This document shows, piece after piece, positions 42,840-53,510 of a stretch of DNA of 64,000 bases (the stretch's first letter is position 1; every line of letters begins with the position of its first letter). Below the pieces are notes generated by a model. It was not told the origin of the DNA and did no database searches. It saw nothing but the letters and a program-made list of their open reading frames with translations. Location of the stretch: positions 67,262,580 through 67,326,579 of the forward strand of contig NC_085138.1 of NCBI RefSeq assembly GCF_035046485.1. The letters are read 5' to 3'. A program made the position numbers and the translations under genes. The DNA comes from Aedes albopictus. Its lineage: Eukaryota > Arthropoda > Insecta > Diptera > Culicidae.

Positions 42840-43990
42840 GTTGTTTAAATGAGAATTCCAATTCAGTCTATTGTCCAAAGTTACCCCAAGATGTTTAACT
42901 TCTTCTGAGAAATGAATTTGAACTCCATCTAAAGAAGGTTTAGTAAGATTTATTTTTAACCTTCTAGTAAAAGTTACAATTACAGTTTTTTAAGGGTATA
43001 CGTTTAATCCCTCCTCTCGGCACCATTTGATGGTAACATTCAACGCAGATTGTAGCCGGCTGGATATCGTGTCGTCATATTTTCCAAGTACCAGAATAGC
43101 TACATCATCTGCGTATCCAATAACCTCAAAGCCTTGATTAATAAGCTTTTTAAGGAGTTTGTCCACTACCACAGACCACAATAAGGGCGATAGTACTCCT
43201 CCTTGAGGACAGCCCTTCACAGATCTGACTGATAGTTGCGCACCTCCAAGATCGGAAGAGATTTCTCGATCTTTAAGCATCGATATTATCCATTCAATAA
43301 TGCATTTATCCAAGCCCCTTGCTTCCATTGCTGAACGCATTGAGCTGTAGGATGCGTTATCGAATGCTCCTTCAATATCGAGAAAAGCAACCACGGCTTA
43401 TTTCCTTGAAGCGATTTTTCAACTTTGCTGACTAGTGACTGCAGCGCTGTTATTGTAGATTTACCTGTTTGATAAGCAAATTGAAATTTGCCTAGAGGCA
43501 TTTCTACTAAGCTGGTAGACTTGACAAAGTCAGCCACTATTTTCTCCATGGCCTTTAACAGAACGCAGGAAAGGCTTATAGGTCTGAAGGCTTTCGGTGT
43601 TGTTTTATCTTTTTTGCCAGCTTTTGGGATAAAACCAACACGAACCTTACGCCATATCTAAGGTGTATGTAAGCGTAAGTGATACTGGCTCTAAATAGTT
43701 TGGTTAGGAGCGAACCAATCGCTCCTTTCCCTTGTTGAAGTAACGCTGGAAAGATTCCATCTATCCCAGCAGATTTGAAAGGTTGAATAGAACTCAGTGC
43801 CCATTCGACCCTCGATGGCGTGAAGATTTCACAGGCTTTCTGATAGGCATTTGTCGACCATACATGGTTTACCTTGTCTAAGTCCTGATCTTCAGCCGAG
43901 TAAGGAATCGACCCCGGAAAATGAGTCTTCATCATCTTTTTCAAAGCTTCAGAAGAATCGACAGTAAACAACCATCTTCCTTTTTGAGGC
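42840..43990 (-). pseudogene. Copy B reverse transcriptase
   Basis: Minus-strand blocks: PFKSAGIDGIFPALLQQG near 43770, FAYQTGKSTITALQSL near 43470, VAFLDIEGAFDNASYSS near 43390, GCPQGGVLSPLLW near 43215, and the intact catalytic YADDVAIL near 43115. Frames change near 43640 and 43400, and a stop lies near 42990 before the thumb. Much better preserved than copy A at the active site. Confidence 0.75.
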
Positions 43991-44118
43991 ATCCAAGACC
44001 ATTAGAATGGTCTTTTGAAAGGACTTTGTGGAGCCTTGCAGCTGCAGGAGCGTTATTGATGTCTTCATACACCCGTCTCCAGTCCTTACGTTTGGCTACC
44101 CTCAGTTCTCTGTTATAT

Positions 44119-44281
44119 GGGGCTGTCCATAAACCACGTGGTCATGAGGGGGGGGGGGGGGGTTCGGCCAATGACCATTTTGTATGGACGAATAAAAAAT
44201 TTTGTATGGACTTAGGACCGGGGGGGGGGGGGTGGCTTGAGAAGTCCCAAAAAAATTACCACGTGGTTTATGGACAGCCCC
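44119..44281. mobile_element. GGGGCTGTCC MITE, copy 3 (TSD TAT)
   Basis: GGGGCTGTCCATAAACCACG and its inverted end, TAT at 44116-44118 and 44282-44284. The interior has two long G runs and TTTTGTATGGAC repeats. It splits the linker of LINE copy B. Confidence 0.85.
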
Positions 44282-44666
44282 TATTCTGTTAGGGCTTTTT
44301 TTGTATTGCACCCAATCAGAAGTAGCCTTTGCTCTATTGATCAATCTTCTAGATTCTTTCCTCAGTTTTGCTAGCTTGTCATTCCACCAAGGGACATCCC
44401 TGTTGGATGACCTCTGTTGGATTGAGCAGCTAGCATGATATGATGAGATCATTTTATCAATAACCTCATCAGAGGCACTTTCCAATTGTGAAACAGATGT
44501 GATCTGCTCCCATTTATATGCATTTTCATGCGTTAATTAAAAACGATAGAGGTCCCAGTTTTTTTTCTTGGGTTTCTAAAACTTTCAATTAAATTTGATC
44601 CGGCTTTATAATCAACCCTGATATGTTTGTGATCTGACAATGATTCCTCATCAGAAACATGTCAGT

Positions 44667-45143
44667 TCACATTTTTTCCGACAGCAGGTCACTGCAGATC
44701 GTAAGATCTAGAACCTCCTGTCGAATAGTGTTAATAAAAGTGGGAGAATCTCCCTTATTGCATATGTCTATGCTATAAGACGAAATGTAGTTCAAAAGAT
44801 CATCACCCCTCTTATTATTATCGGTACTGCCCCAAATGGTATGATGGGCATTCGCATCGCATCCAATCAAAAAATGAGCGTTTATTCTCTTACAATAATT
44901 AATGAAACTCACAACACTAGATGTAGACACATCATCAGCGTCTCCTGGGAAATATGCTGAAGCAATGCATACCTCAGTTTTTCCCCGGATTGTCGGGACC
45001 TCCAACTTGATAGCTACAATATCTCTTGAAATGAACTCAGGAATTGGGACAAATTTCGCTCTCCTATTTACTAAGATTGCAGTTCTAGGTTTACACTGAT
45101 TTTCATGATACACGAGTTTACAGTTCGGTAAAGAGCATCCCAT
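44667..45143 (-). pseudogene. Copy B endonuclease
   Basis: Frame with RTAILVNRRAKFVPI, CIASAYFPGDADD, FLIGCDANAHHTIWGS near 44850 and LDLTICSDLL near 44690, all typical endonuclease blocks. The SDH catalytic box follows a frame change near 44650 (DEESLSDHK in the next frame). Confidence 0.75.
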
Positions 45144-45510
45144 TACCCTACCGTTATTTACCTAGGGCTCCTGAATTAGTCCCACGTCTAGATCTTCTTT
45201 AGTAAATCTTCTACTGAGCACAGACGAAGCACCCATCGCGTGATGAAGGTTTATTTGAATGATTTTAAACGCACTCATTGACACAGTTTTATGTGGAATT
45301 TATTTATTGAACTTACTTATACATTCCCGGGGCACTTAATTCCCTACGCTGGAGACGATTTTTAATGGACGGTATTGGATTGGATCCACAAGGCTTTCTA
45401 GCTTTTGATTTTTTTTAAACCATGGGTATTATACTGCCCCTGGCTGCCTGAATCATCAGCACCTGATTTATGATTACCATGGGCATTGTGTTGCTCCTGG
45501 TCGTCTAAAT

Positions 45511-46577
45511 CAGCGGTTTTCAGATCGTGCACCGCGGTGCACTTGGTGCTCCGCGAAGCATGGCAAGTGCACCGCAGCACTTCAGAAAAGTCTTGCATAT
45601 TCAAATTTAAATTTAAATTCATTAATTACATATTTCATGAAAAATAATTCGAATTAGTTAGAACAACTGAACTATTGGAAGGTGCTTCAAGGGATTGAGA
45701 ATAAAATTTCCATTATTCCAGCCGGCGAGTTAAACTCGAATCCAGCAAAAATCGTCTCAGATATTGGCAAAGAATCATGGAACAAATCTGCCAAAACGTT
45801 GGTCAAAACTCTCCTAATAAATATCATTTTTTCCAAGATCTCGTAATGTAGATTCACAAGCACCCTACAATGCATCTCCAATGTATATTCAATGAATGCG
45901 TTTAAAAATCTCAGTAGAAATCTTACTGATATTTCTGTGGCTTTGCTTAATACCAGAGAAGAAACGTATCACTTTTCTTGAAATCAGTTAACCAAGAATT
46001 CTACTAATAACGTATTTATGATTTTCATAGAAATGTTCTTCCGAATTGATAAGAGAACCAGGAAGGATTTTATCAAAAATATTGTCAATATATGCCAAAG
46101 TTCTGAAAAAAAACCAAATAAAATAAAATAATCCAAGTGTCTTGCTAGAAACTTTTAATAAATTTGGTAAAAGTCTTGAAAAAAACGCGTCTTCAAAAAA
46201 CTACACAAGAAATAATACAGTAGTTATAGGTTACAGTACAGGTTCTTGAAAACAAAATACCACTAATTCAGCCCAAGATTTCATTCAGCGTTCATAAAGA
46301 TCTTGTCTAAAAGTTTTCAGAAACATTCTGAGCAAGAAATATTCCAAGTCGAATAACTATGTCACTTCACTATGCTCCGATAAGTGATAAAAGACGTAAG
46401 ACAGTGCCATAATTAAAAAATAATGACGAGTGTATGCACCTTGGAATTGCTGTGAAAAATACGACAACTTTTTGAAGAATTTATATATTTTTTTTATCAA
46501 TAATAATGAACTTGTGCACCGTAGAGCGATTTATTTCCAAAAAGTGCACCGCGAGCCGAAATGTCTGAAAACCCCTG
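45511..46577. mobile_element. 1067-bp hAT-like non-autonomous element
   Basis: GTCTAAAT is duplicated at 45503-45510 and 46578-46585. Ends CAGCGGTTTTCAGA and inverted CAGGGGTTTTCAGACATTTC match the CAGGGNTT pattern of hAT elements. GTGCACCGCGG lies just inside both ends. The AT-rich interior has no transposase. Confidence 0.85.
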
Positions 46578-46585
46578 GTCTAAAT

Positions 46586-46740
46586 CATTATTAGCTCCAG
46601 TGAGTCCTTCCTCCTTTTCAGAACTTAGCGTGATATTTTTCGAGTTGGCAAATGACCGGTTCCCAACTGCACTTGTCCCTGGAACGATTGGGTCTTCATG
46701 AACTACTTCACAATCCATAGCCATTTCATCAGGGACAGCA
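46586..46740 (-). pseudogene. Copy B ORF1-like fragment
   Basis: Minus-strand frame MAMDCEVVHEDPIVPG onward. It continues after removal of the hAT-like insertion as LDDQEQHNAHGNH near 45505, ending in LKKIKS and a stop near 45398. Polar and low complexity. No zinc knuckle seen. Confidence 0.4.
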
Positions 46741-47600
46741 TTCGGTATAGTGGGAACTTATCCTTACTTCCTTCCTATTCCTTCAGGTGAATGAAATAGG
46801 CTTCAGATGATGAAGCCTTCAGATGATGAAATAGGCTATTGTTATGGCGATGACACAAATGTCCCAAATGGAGGATAACGTGCCTCTGGAGCCGGCCTTC
46901 TGATAGATAATACTAGCTTATAATGTGAGGTTACATGTAAAGATATTGGAGTTATGCTAGATAGCTAAATGTATCTCTTCATGTGTAATCAATTTTTATT
47001 CTCTTTAATAAGGACATTTTTCGACCAGAGGCTGGTTCATCGATTAAAATCAAATATGTTTTATATCGATGCACTCACACTATTACTGTTGGTTCTGTTG
47101 AAGGATTCAAAGGCATATTAAATGAATTGGCCAAAATCAATAAACCCATTTACTTGCTAACTTTTACCCGATCACACCGCCACCAAGCGTCCTCTAGTTG
47201 AAACTGTCTCATTTTCTCCAAGTTCCGTCATTCTCATGACACAACAAAGTGATCTGTTGATCCACCAAAGAAACACAACAAACTCTCCTTCCCGTGCATT
47301 TTGTTTCCACTTTGATACATGCCAACCTATCAACAAACGTGTATTCTCCCGTTGTTGTCACGCAGCAGGATGTTTGACCACTCTCTCTACTTCCGTCCAA
47401 TTGCGAGAGAGGAAAACTTCCTCTCAACTGGTTTCCAATTCTCCAGCAAAAACAATACAAAATTGCACACCACTTGTTGCTCTCCTGGTCAACCGCCATA
47501 CGGGGAAACTCCCGTGAGAGACTGACCTGTTTTCCCACTCAATTCTCACCGAGAAGAGCAAAAACGTGAGCACGCAACATCCAATTTGCCGCAGTGCTTT
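46741..47600. other. No gene seen; retroelement tail motif
   Basis: Includes a TTTAATAAGGACATTTTTCG stretch then ACCAGAGGCTGGTTCATC (about 47003-47042), related to motifs at 1793 and 7832. 47160-47600 is more GC-rich and may be the upstream part of the promoter region that follows. Confidence 0.4.
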
Positions 47601-47649
47601 TGTCGCGTTGCACCACCCACTGCGACATCCCATATGGTTTCTCCGCCCT

Positions 47650-47974
47650 TGCGAAAGAGAGAGAGAGAGCGCACAGAGGGGAATTCCGGTGCACGCCCGT
47701 GAGAGTGAGAACCCCGTTCTACAGGTCGTCGTCACCCGAAACGGAAGTTGGCGCCTCGGCGGTTTTTGGGGGCTAAGGAGGACGAGTGAAAGTGATCCCG
47801 AGCTCGTTGTTGTCGTCGTCATCGTTGTCGTCGTCGTAGTCGCCGTTGTCGTTATCGGTGGGTGCCAGCTTTCTTCCGTTGTGCGCTGCTGGGTGGTCCT
47901 CGGTCATCGCGGGATGTCGGTTGGATCGGCAGCAGCCCGTTTAGTTCGCAGCCAGATCAATCCGGACGTGGACG
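47650..47974 (+). promoter_or_regulatory. Candidate GAGA / initiator-DPE promoter
   Basis: A GAGAGAGAGAG run at about 47661-47672 is followed by CpG-rich, GTCGTC-rich DNA. TTAGTTC at 47941-47947 fits the YYANWYY initiator with A at 47943. GGACG at 47970-47974 falls exactly at +28 to +32 and fits the RGWYV DPE consensus. No TATA box is present, as usual for DPE promoters. Short motifs like these occur by chance. The combination with the downstream splice donor raises their weight. Confidence 0.4.
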
Positions 47975-49559
47975 CGTACAGTGAGGGACGCTTTACGGAA
48001 GCTGTGTAGTCGATTCGTTTTCTTTGGGGAAGAAAAGGACATTCGTTGATGTGTGCTTCAGTTCAGAGAGGTGATGGCTTGGGGCTGTTTTAGGATGAAC
48101 TATGAGAAGTTATGCGGGTTTTGATTGTTGAATAGCGTGGTGAAACATCCAGGTCAACGTAGCTGGAAGATAAGTGGCGTTGGGTGGACGTCTGAGGGTT
48201 AACGTCCCTGGAGTAAATCTGGTGCAATTGTGAATAATTTAATAGACGCGAAAGTGCTGTGTCGGGAGGAAGGGATTATAGCGGGTCTGCGAGAAGGAAG
48301 AGATGAACAGTGTGTGAAGTTGCTGAACAAGGAAGTGAACGTGACGTTCGGTTGGTGCGCGTCTGCTGCTGATACTGTTCCGTAGCTCGCTGCCGCTGAT
48401 GGTGAGAAAATTTATGGGAAAAGCGTGCCACGAGTCTCGTTCGATGGATTAGAGTAAGCTCGCATGTTCCCTTAGATCGGTGCTCCGTTATATCGTGTCT
48501 GACGCTCTCGTATCCACCGCGCCGTGTGCTGTGCATGATTAATGGTGGTGCAAATTTGCTCTAATTACTAATAATCGCTCTGAGGTCAGTGCTGCGTTCA
48601 ACCAATCGCCGCATTCGCGGTTCCCTGAAGGACCATAAATCACTAGCAAAAACCTATTAATCAAAAACGTCCCAAAAGCCTGGAACCAATCGAACAAAAA
48701 ATATAAATCCATGAGAATTCCATAAAACAGCGAATTCCCAGCGAAAAAAACACATAAACCAAAGTGCAGTAACTCCATCGAACAAAAAAGTAAAACAATA
48801 CGGAAAGCAAAAACATAACACATTGTTTGCTCGCATTTCCCCAATGTCTAAAAGTGTTCAACAAAAGCACCAAGCTTCGACAAAAAACAATTCACGGAAA
48901 AACAGTCACATATAAATTCGCAAATATTCTCCGACGGCTGCCTGCCCTGCCAGCCACCCACCACCCAAAGAGGATTATTGGATCCATCGCGCGTCGCTGT
49001 TGTCTGGTTGCCTGCCTCTAGCGCATTTTCTCTTGGGAGGGAGTGGTGCACTCACTCGATCCGAGGCTCTAAGAGGGGCAAAACCCAACGGACTCGTCCC
49101 GTACGCTCGGTCCCGTTCGAAGTGGATTAAATCCTTTACACAAAATTATAGCCCAAAAACCCGGGTGCAACCGGGTTCGCCGGTCGCCATCGGCACCGCC
49201 ACCGCCGTCAGTTTCAGTTAGGGGCCCATTTGGTGTGTGCAGGTGTCACGTCATCCATCAAATCACGAAAAGTGGACCATCAATTCGGGGCTTTTGGGCA
49301 AACATTGAAAGCGTGGGTGTTATCCTGCATTTCGGATCGAACTCATGTCAGGACTAGGAGGATTCATATCATCCGAGTGTTGGGGCGTGCGTCAAAAAGG
49401 GGATTAAACTTTTTAGTGCGCTGTGAGAAGGGATCGAAAACGGTTTTCACCTACCAAACACCGATAGCAGCAGTAGCAGAGTGGGAGCAGAAGCAGAGAT
49501 TGGATTCGCTTATCTGGGTGTAATCGCACAGCCGAAGGATTGAACTATATTTGAACAAG
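47943..49559 (+). other. Candidate non-coding 5' leader exon of a host gene
   Basis: From the candidate start at 47943, about 1.6 kb of non-repetitive sequence runs to a consensus splice donor: AACAAG at 49554-49559 followed by GTAAGT from 49560. The middle part (48650-48920) is rich in A and CAAA runs, as dipteran 5' leaders often are. Several short upstream frames exist, but no long coding frame or known motif. If real, the coding exons lie beyond the window or in the downstream intron. Confidence 0.4.
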
Positions 49560-50164
49560 GTAAGTCGACTTGTGTTAACATTGTATTATACGATGATGGT
49601 AAATCCTTGCATCCATCAGTACGCGGGGTGTTTCCACACCAGGAATATGTATCCTGAAAATACAGCTCAAACAAAGAAAGATTGCGTAATGTTTCGTGGA
49701 ATATTTTAGGTTTGGTTCTCATATGCATAAGGTAAAATGGGAGCACGTAGTTCGCGAATATCGTGATTTACACAACACATAAAGTGGGAAATGCAACCTA
49801 ATGTTTACCACGAGCGAGCAAGCAATGAGTAGCATTTTCAGTACTATGTACTGTTTAAATGATGAGATTCACTCGTATTTGGTCGGCATTCTGTCAGAGG
49901 TGACCAACAAAGTGTTTCTGCATCGGATGACTCCTTAATGAATATGGACCAAGTATAAAATTACCTTAGGATCAACCTATGGTGAAAATGTCTCACGCAC
50001 GCTGCCATTTGATCATAGAGGCCAACCTGGCAGTCCTGCATATGTCACTTGTACCGCTCATTTCGAAGTATTCTATATCATTCTCGATAAGAAAGCCAAT
50101 AGACCGCATACCAATGATGACACAGATAGCATCACGTGACACGATACGCACTTGAAACCCCTAA
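49560..50164. other. No gene seen; possible intron start
   Basis: AT-rich sequence after the GTAAGT donor. No coding frame or repeat that I recognise before the SINE. Confidence 0.4.
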
Positions 50165-50421
50165 GTACTTTCCAGCTTACACAACATGTTGCGCTTTCTG
50201 GCACCGCAGAGTTAAATACACAGACACGTTTAATGCTTCTAGTGAGCTATTTGCTCTTTGAAGGAAGCAGGACACTAGACAACGGACTAGCATGCAACGC
50301 CCAGTGGCACAGCCGGAAACGTTTCCAGACAGCTGCGGCGGGAATCGAACCCGCGCTCCTTAGCACGATGCGACTAAAGCCATGGTGACCTTAGCCGTAC
50401 GACTACGAAGCCACACAGACC
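50165..50421 (-). mobile_element. tRNA-derived SINE
   Basis: On the minus strand from 50421 a tRNA-like head has an A-box-like TAGTCGTACGGCTAAGG and a B-box GGGTTCGATTCCCGCC near 50350. A tRNA-unrelated body follows (GGCTGTGCCACTGGGCG, near 50310). The head pairs poorly in the anticodon stem and runs straight into the body, so it is a SINE, not a tRNA gene. It interrupts the R1-like LINE. Confidence 0.6.
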
Positions 50422-50861
50422 ACGCCAGAGTTGTTGGACATCATCCGGGTCAGTGCCGCTATGGCTGTGGAGGCTCGTTTGCAGACATAATCCAAAAGCT
50501 TATCGTCAATCATCACCTCAAGTGTTTGACGGAGCGCTTCAAAGTGATATGGCAATCACATACACAAACAACATCTTGCTGCTTCAGCTTTCGATTGTTA
50601 ACGGACTCAGTTCTGTGGTGAGCCTATTCCAGTGTGCTGCAGCTCATCCACGCCTCCACAACTGCGATTGAGTGAACTTCAGTCAATTCCACTTGTTCGA
50701 TCAATTCATCGTAGAACTCCAGCCACATCCACCAGGAATAACCGCAATACCTCGTCGTACATGACATTCCATAACACGGGACCTAGGATGGAAACTTGCG
50801 CGACTCCTGGTTATGTGAAAGCAATTCCCACCCACCTATGTGTCATAAACTAGTACATGAT

Positions 50862-51369
50862 TCTGGAAGTAACTTCTAGGACCCAAGCAACACACATGTT
50901 ATATAAGAATTACGACAGCGCAGGTTTTGGTTGTAAAGATTTTAATTAGACGTGATTCTAACATGTTATGTTGGCATAACGTTAAATCAACTTCTATACA
51001 ACCAAAACTTTTGCTGTCGTAACTTGTATACAACATGTGTGTTTCTTGGGGACACATTCTACCGTGGTGTTACAACGTTTTGACGCCTTTTCTGACAGAT
51101 TTTCCATTATAACTCGTAAATTCGATGGGAATTAGTAGCGTGACGTTACAACGTTGTAACGTCACGCTACTCATTTTTAACATACTTTCCCAATGAAAAC
51201 TAATTGTTCAACAGATCACACTTATTGAAAATTTTACTAGGAATCCGAATATGTAAACATAGTTGAGGGTTTACGGTCGAATTTACAAGTTATAGTGGAA
51301 AATCTGACAGAAAAGGCGTCAACACGTTGTAACGTCACGGTAGAGTGTGTCCTAGAAGTATTCCCAGAC
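50862..51369. mobile_element. Foldback element in R1 (hosts a MITE)
   Basis: TCTGGAAGTAACTTCTAGGA at the left and the inverted TCTGGGAATACTTCTAGGAC at the right. The arms also share TTACAACGT and GACGCCTTTTCTG. A short inner palindrome GTGACGTTACAACGTTGTAA is near 51140. The left arm is split by the CCCAAG element. Confidence 0.75.
50882..51050. mobile_element. CCCAAGCAACAC MITE, 2-bp TSD (GA)
   Basis: Ends CCCAAGCAACACACATGTT and the inverted CCCAAGAAACACACATGTTG. GA is duplicated at 50880-50881 and 51051-51052. The opposite arm of the host foldback (CTAGGACACACTC) is the empty site. Same end type as the 12.8-kb insertion at 11564-24369. Confidence 0.8.
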
Positions 51370-52021
51370 GCAAGAGCGCATCGGTAATGGACAAGCCAAC
51401 TAGTGCAATTGAACGCGTTTCTTATACCCAGAGTCACCACTTCACAGTAGCGAATCATCCTTCTCTTACGCTGGAGCGGTATCTCGGTTTTTGTAACCTC
51501 AGGATAGCACCTACGGTCGACCTCCCCTTTCGGAAGCCGAACTGGCTGCTCGAGAGATCATTTACACCCTCAACATTCTATTGATGATAATCTTTTCGAG
51601 CACTTTCTCAGCATATCGATCAAGCATATTAGTCTATATGCCGATGGATCTACGGGTGGTTTACCCACCTTTGGCAGGCTTTGCTTTTTCCAAACTTCTG
51701 GGAAAACTCCCTCGTCCAGGCATTTCTTCATAGTCGACCTAAACATCTCGGGAGCCTCTGCAAGGCGAGGTTCGAATACCTTGGTAAGATAATCTGTTTG
51801 TGGACAGCAAGCTTGTTCTTCTGAGACAGGGTCGACTTCCGGTTGATGAGAGGATAAAGTGCTTTTAGTAAGATGTAACATTTGGTGACCGTCTTGTCGA
51901 CCTGTTGTCTGAATAGCAGCTTACTGTCTAAGCTGAGGTCAAGGTAATCAGCTATGTTCGACCATTCCACCGTTGAGCCATTGAGGGTGATCTTGCAATC
52001 CTCAGCCGCAAGAATGGAAAT

Positions 52022-52425
52022 CTAGTGATCATGATAGGAGCCCAAATGTGTCGCGGTTGGGAGGCATCGCGCGATCATAGCAACAACGATAGAATTTTGT
52101 CGTGAAGCATTCATAACAAACCATGCTCCGCGAATAATGAATCGCTCAGCATGTGCGGCCGCGATGCGATCGTTATCATGCGGTCGAAATGATAAATTTC
52201 GATTTTCGATCACTTTTTATGCATTCTTATTGCTGAAGCTTAACGATCTGCATATGAATGTAATATTCCAGATCATGAATTTTGGTTTCGGAGTGCAAAA
52301 ATGGCCATAATAGTGATGAATAAAGTTTATCGCGACTTGTACCATGATCCGATAACGGTAGATGTGATTGTTCGTATGGTGCATCATTTATCGTTAGAAG
52401 TGATTTTCTTCCATCCTTGCTCAGC
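52022..52425. repeat. Unassigned insertion in the Jockey polymerase
   Basis: Jockey coding blocks stop near PSDLFRLS (52430) and resume near ILAAEDCKITLNGS (52018). The roughly 400 bases between them are foreign. CGATCGTTATCATGCGGTCG-type and ATCATTTATCG segments recur, but I see no clear terminal repeats or duplication. Confidence 0.45.
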
Positions 52426-53022
52426 CGGAACAAGTCTGAGGGATTTGGAATTGGGGAAGAGGATGGTCTATGTCTTCGCCGCGTTGACACAAATCTTCCA
52501 GCTGGTGAAGAACTCTGTCAGGACATTCAGGCTACTTTGCAGTATTGACGTGAGCGCTCGTATTACCCTACCGTTGTGGACGACTGCGGTATCATCGACG
52601 AACAGTGACGGAGATCCATTTTCAGGGAGTTAGGGCATGTCCGAGGTGAAGATGTTGAACAGAAGTGGACCTAGTATGCTTCCCTGCGGAACGCCGGTGG
52701 ACACATCTTGCGCGTCAGAGACTGCAGCATGCATCGAAACACTGAAGGTCCTGCCTGACACATAGTTTTGTACTATTTTCACCAGGTAGCTGGAAAGGTT
52801 GTGTCGCTGTAGCTTGTACACCAGATCATCGTGCCAGACGTTGTCAATGGCTTTTTCAACGTCTAACATGACCATGTAAGATATTGTTTTGGTTGATTGC
52901 GGCAAGTAGCCGTCTGTAGATCGCCTTTTCAAGGAGTTTTGATAACGCTGAAAGAAGGCTGATGGGGCGGTCGCTTTTGAGGGAAGTAGGATCCTTCCTA
53001 GGCTTCGGGATTGGTATGACTT

Positions 53023-53510
53023 CCCGAGCAGAAAAGAATAGCAACAAAATAACATATCGAGGTTTTAATCTTAAATAACATTATACCTCGATATGCCCTT
53101 CATTAGGTGGACATAAGAGGCAAAATAACAAAAATGAATACCATAATTTTGTATAAATAACACCTGAAAAATAACAAGTCTTGTTATTTCAATAATGAAT
53201 GCATACCATAAATTTCAAGTACTCTATTTGTTATCCAGAAGGTATGAAATAACAAAGTAATAACATTTCTTGCTATGAAATTGAACAATTTTCGATAGCT
53301 CCATGATGTAATAACACATTTTGTTCTTCAGTTATTTTCCCTTCTAAATCAACAATACCACATTAATACCTAACTTTGCTCAAATACCTCCAATTGTTAT
53401 TGTGGTGTTCTCCTAACATTGCGTAGAATAATATAGCAACACCAACTTGAGATATTAGAGCACAGGTTGCTCTTTGCACGGTATTTGTAAGGTATGCCCT
53501 TCTGCTCAGG
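53023..53510. mobile_element. CCCGAGCAG MITE, copy 2
   Basis: Starts CCCGAGCAGAAAAGAATAGC and ends GCCCTTCTGCTCAGG. The interior is rich in AATAACA and TGTTATT like the 41531 copy. It splits the Jockey polymerase. Flanking TT on both sides is the only visible duplication and is weak. Confidence 0.65.

Larger units (their letters stand above)
39180..46740 (-). pseudogene. RNase H-bearing LINE (LOA/I type), copy B, decayed
   Basis: Reads on the minus strand from an ORF1-like end (46724-46586 and 45510-45398) through endonuclease (about 45143-44667), linker (44560-44285), reverse transcriptase (about 43990-42840, then 41530-41064), RNase H (about 41050-40713) and a C-terminal part (about 39640-39360). 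Insertions at 39648-40712, 41531-42823, 44119-44281 and 45511-46577 split it. Several frames are broken and the RNase H is internally deleted. It lies tail to tail with copy A and belongs to a different family of the same clade. Confidence 0.75.
50422..51780 (-). pseudogene. R1-clade LINE fragment, interrupted
   Basis: Minus-strand blocks: EGVFPEVWKKQSLPKVGKPP and DPSAYRLICLIDMLRK (about 51720-51610), SSQFGFRKGRSTVGAI (near 51540), then past the foldback SILGPVLWNVMYDEVLRL (near 50780), and CKRASTAIAALTRMMSNNSG (near 50490-50430). These are characteristic of R1-type polymerases. Stops and frameshifts are frequent. The 5' end abuts Jockey sequence at about 51780 and the 3' end abuts the SINE. 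Confidence 0.7.

Noticed and set aside
47566..48009. 147-codon frame with a valine run
   Set aside because: No ATG start, a GTC/GTT simple-repeat core, and it overlaps the candidate promoter and leader.
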